Shown here piece after piece: positions 62,286 to 64,000 of a DNA stretch of 64,000 bases. The notes beneath the pieces were generated by a model. The model was not told where the DNA came from. It did no database searches and saw only the letters and a list, made by a program, of their open reading frames with translations. A program made the position numbers and the translations under genes. This stretch comes from Mycolicibacterium baixiangningiae. Lineage in GTDB: Bacteria > Actinomycetota > Actinomycetes > Mycobacteriales > Mycobacteriaceae. Location of the stretch: NCBI RefSeq assembly GCF_016313185.1, contig NZ_CP066218.1:4836001-4900000 (forward strand). The letters are read 5' to 3'. Every line of letters starts with the position of its first letter. Position 1 is the stretch's first letter.

Positions 62286-63424
62286 ACCGGCTGAACCGCC
62301 GGCTCCACCATGCTGCGTGTGGCCATAGCCTCAATGGTTTGCAGGTAGCGCTCGCAAACCGAATCCCATGTGTAGGACTGCTGCTGTCGCATCCTTGCCG
62401 CAGTGCTGAGTCGGTTCTGCAGTGCACCGTCCGACAACACACTGTCGAGCATGGCCGCGATGGCACTCCCGCGCGGTTGAACGAATAGGCCGGCGTCACC
62501 GAGGACTTCACGGTTATACACGGTGTCTCGTGCCACCGTGGGGGCGCCGCATGCCATGGCCTGGACCAAAGCCGGATTCGTGCCGCCCACGCTGTGTCCG
62601 TGGAAGTAGACCCCGGCATTCTTCCAGAGCCCGAACAGCTTGGCGTCGTCGCTGATGTGACCGAACCACTTTATCCGGTCGTTCGCGTCGGCCAATTCCC
62701 TCGCCTGCTCGTCCAAAGGGCCGCCGTAGCCACTCGACCCGACTATTGCGATATCCCACCGAGTACTGAGGTACGTCGCGGCGTCGAAGAACTCGTCGAC
62801 CGAGTTCTCAGGGACGAAGCGTGCGACCATGAGCGCGTACCGCCGAAGGGAAAGCTCCTCGCTGAATGTTGTTTCGATGGAATCCGACGCGCCGTACGGA
62901 ATGAAAACGCCTTCTCGGCCGAACCCTTGGCGCCAACGCCGGCCGATCTCCAGCGAGTCATAGACAAGATTGTCGGCATATCTAGCGGTCAGCGTGGCGC
63001 CAGTCTTAAAGGCGGTCTTGGCTGCTCGGCCCCATTTTGCGCGCTCCCACTCGATGCCGTCCACATTCACGATCGTCGGGATGCCACGTTGCTTGAGTAC
63101 CGGCAGCCAGAAGCCGTTGGCCACGTTCATAACCAGCGCCACGGATGGCTTGGCCTTGGCCGAGTCCAACGCCGACGTCAAGCCGTATGACAGGGTGCTC
63201 AGGGACTTCGACTCGACGCCTCGCGTCATGACACGCCTGATCCGACGATCACAGTCGGGGCCTTCCGGGCTAACGGAGCCAGGCCGGCCGTACACAGTGA
63301 CGTCCCAACCGTGGTCGGCCAGATAAGGTGCCAGACGGCGTACCAGCGTCTCGAATCCGCCGTAATAACTCGGGTATCCCCGAGTACCGATGATTGCAAC
63401 CGACCTTCGCGTCTCGTCAGACAC
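62282..63424 (-). CDS. DUF1972-type glycosyltransferase (WchF/Cps2T-like rhamnosyltransferase)
   Basis: The 380-aa GT-B enzyme begins with the DUF1972 hallmark IIGTRGYPSYYGGFETLVRR, followed by NVDGIEWERAKWG, YADNLVYDSLEI, FIPYGAS and the donor site FHGHSVGGTNPALVQAMACG. Relatives such as WchF/Cps2T add L-rhamnose to lipid-linked glucose as the second step of capsule repeat synthesis. It starts with GTG after GGAGGTACTCG. This is the first recognisable gene of the operon; the initiating enzyme is not in the window. Confidence 0.88.
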   Translation of the reverse strand: MSDETRRSVAIIGTRGYPSYYGGFETLVRRLAPYLADHGWDVTVYGRPGSVSPEGPDCDRRIRRVMTRGVESKSLSTLSYGLTSALDSAKAKPSVALVMNVANGFWLPVLKQRGIPTIVNVDGIEWERAKWGRAAKTAFKTGATLTARYADNLVYDSLEIGRRWRQGFGREGVFIPYGASDSIETTFSEELSLRRYALMVARFVPENSVDEFFDAATYLSTRWDIAIVGSSGYGGPLDEQARELADANDRIKWFGHISDDAKLFGLWKNAGVYFHGHSVGGTNPALVQAMACGAPTVARDTVYNREVLGDAGLFVQPRGSAIAAMLDSVLSDGALQNRLSTAARMRQQQSYTWDSVCERYLQTIEAMATRSMVEPAVQPV

Positions 63425-64000
63425 CGAGTACCTCCAAAGTGGAAATCGGAACGACGAACTTGCCGCCCCGATCGTGGACTAACGACAATTCGGCGACAAT
63501 CGCGTCGCGTGGGCGCGAGCGCTGGATGTCGATGTAGTGCTGCCACGTCTCGCGCGGGTTAGCGATCACTCTCCGCCAGAGGATTTCTCGGCAGATCGCA
63601 ACTACTGATGCCGCACTAGTAGTTGAGTCGCGGGACACCTTTGGTCGAGACTCTGTACGTGGCGATTCGCTTCGCTCTGCCCTTCGGCGTCGATGGGGGC
63701 TTGAGGCGGTCCTGCCTGACTCGCTCCACCTGTCGGCAGATCGCGAGGCGACCCCCGAAAGCGTCGATTTCAGCGGCGATCTCTTTTCGGAGCGCGTCCG
63801 CCGCAGGTTCCAACAGCGGGTACAGGCCACACTCGGCAAGGCAAGGATAAGGCCGCGCCCAACCGCCAGGTGACCGCGACATCTCGGCGTTGAGCACCCG
63901 TACGTCGAGCCTCGCCAGCACCGTCGAGGCGGCCGACAAACATCAGTATGAGGAGTCTTCGTGGTAAATCGTGTCGAGCCGGGTGCATTCGATCTGCTGT
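63425..64000 (-). other. Upstream stretch with unrecognised coding-like frames (right edge)
   Basis: Two minus-strand frames look coding-like but carry no family I know. One ends at 63616 (PLLEPAADALRKEIAAEIDA, then GGRLAICRQVERVRQDRLK) and is interrupted by TGA about 110 codons earlier, preceded by IECTRLDTIYHEDSSY. The other (ILWRRVIANPRETWQHYIDI, SLVHDRGGKFVVPISTLEVL) ends at 63417, overlapping the GTG of the glycosyltransferase by 8 bp. They may be pieces of one broken gene or of a mobile element; no start site is convincing. Confidence 0.35.

Overview
The window is a contiguous piece of a rapidly growing, non-tuberculous mycobacterium (Mycolicibacterium-like). The evidence is mycobacterial-type rpoB/rpoC, rplJ-rplL, the Mce-transporter ATPase mceG (mkl), a PE-PPE-domain hydrolase, a cutinase, and two mycolic acid methyltransferases next to lipG and a UbiB-type kinase gene. 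This order matches the M. tuberculosis Rv0642c-Rv0668 neighbourhood in rearranged form. The assignment rests on remembered family sequences and synteny; no search was run.

Layout. 1-9.7 kb: core transcription/translation block on the minus strand (rplJ, rplL, mceG, rpoB, then rpoC, which runs off the left end), with clear terminator hairpins after mceG and rplL. 9.9-19.8 kb: housekeeping and accessory genes (ROK sugar kinase, EEP phosphodiesterase, nucleotidyltransferase, WYL regulator, DUF2243 membrane protein, cutinase, two DinB-fold proteins, TetR plus MpaB-type oxygenase, ribbon-helix-helix protein plus DUF4097 protein). 19.8-27.5 kb: envelope-lipid block (acyltransferase-3, UbiB kinase, LipG, two mycolate methyltransferases, secreted PASTA-like protein, PE-PPE hydrolase).

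27.7-64 kb: a large exopolysaccharide/surface-glycan locus with lower GC and many strand switches. It opens with a DUF1800-DUF1501 secreted pair. Module A (30.7-48.4 kb) holds an O-antigen-polymerase-like protein, two polysaccharide pyruvyl transferases, a nitroreductase coupled to the first of them, a Wzz/BY-kinase with a Tyr-rich tail, a methyltransferase, an HTTM protein with a coupled membrane partner, two GT2 enzymes, a flippase, a WecB/TagA/CpsF transferase, an SGNH lipoprotein, a low-molecular-weight phosphatase and a UDP-sugar dehydrogenase. Module B (49.9-63.4 kb) is entirely on the minus strand: rmlB, an rmlC-rmlD fusion, a second Wzz/BY-kinase without a Tyr tail, and an eight-gene operon with start/stop overlaps (DUF1972 GT, GT4, GT2, flippase, hexapeptide acyltransferase, SGNH protein, polymerase, Tat/lipobox beta-helix protein). 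A decayed IS21-family element separates the modules, and a DUF4012 remnant and low-GC non-coding stretches mark decay inside the locus.

Working together (inference): the locus carries two complete sets of Wzx/Wzy/Wzz-like functions, dTDP-rhamnose and uronic-acid precursor synthesis, and pyruvyl, acyl and methyl tailoring, controlled by a BY-kinase/phosphatase pair. It looks like one or two Wzy-dependent surface polysaccharides, which are not well described in mycobacteria. No initiating phosphoglycosyltransferase is visible in the window. Other notable points are a shared GGACAG-N3-CTGTCC operator linking the WYL regulator to the DinB genes, an RpoB substitution at the position of E. coli Pro552, and poly-G tracts just before several start codons in the glycan locus.
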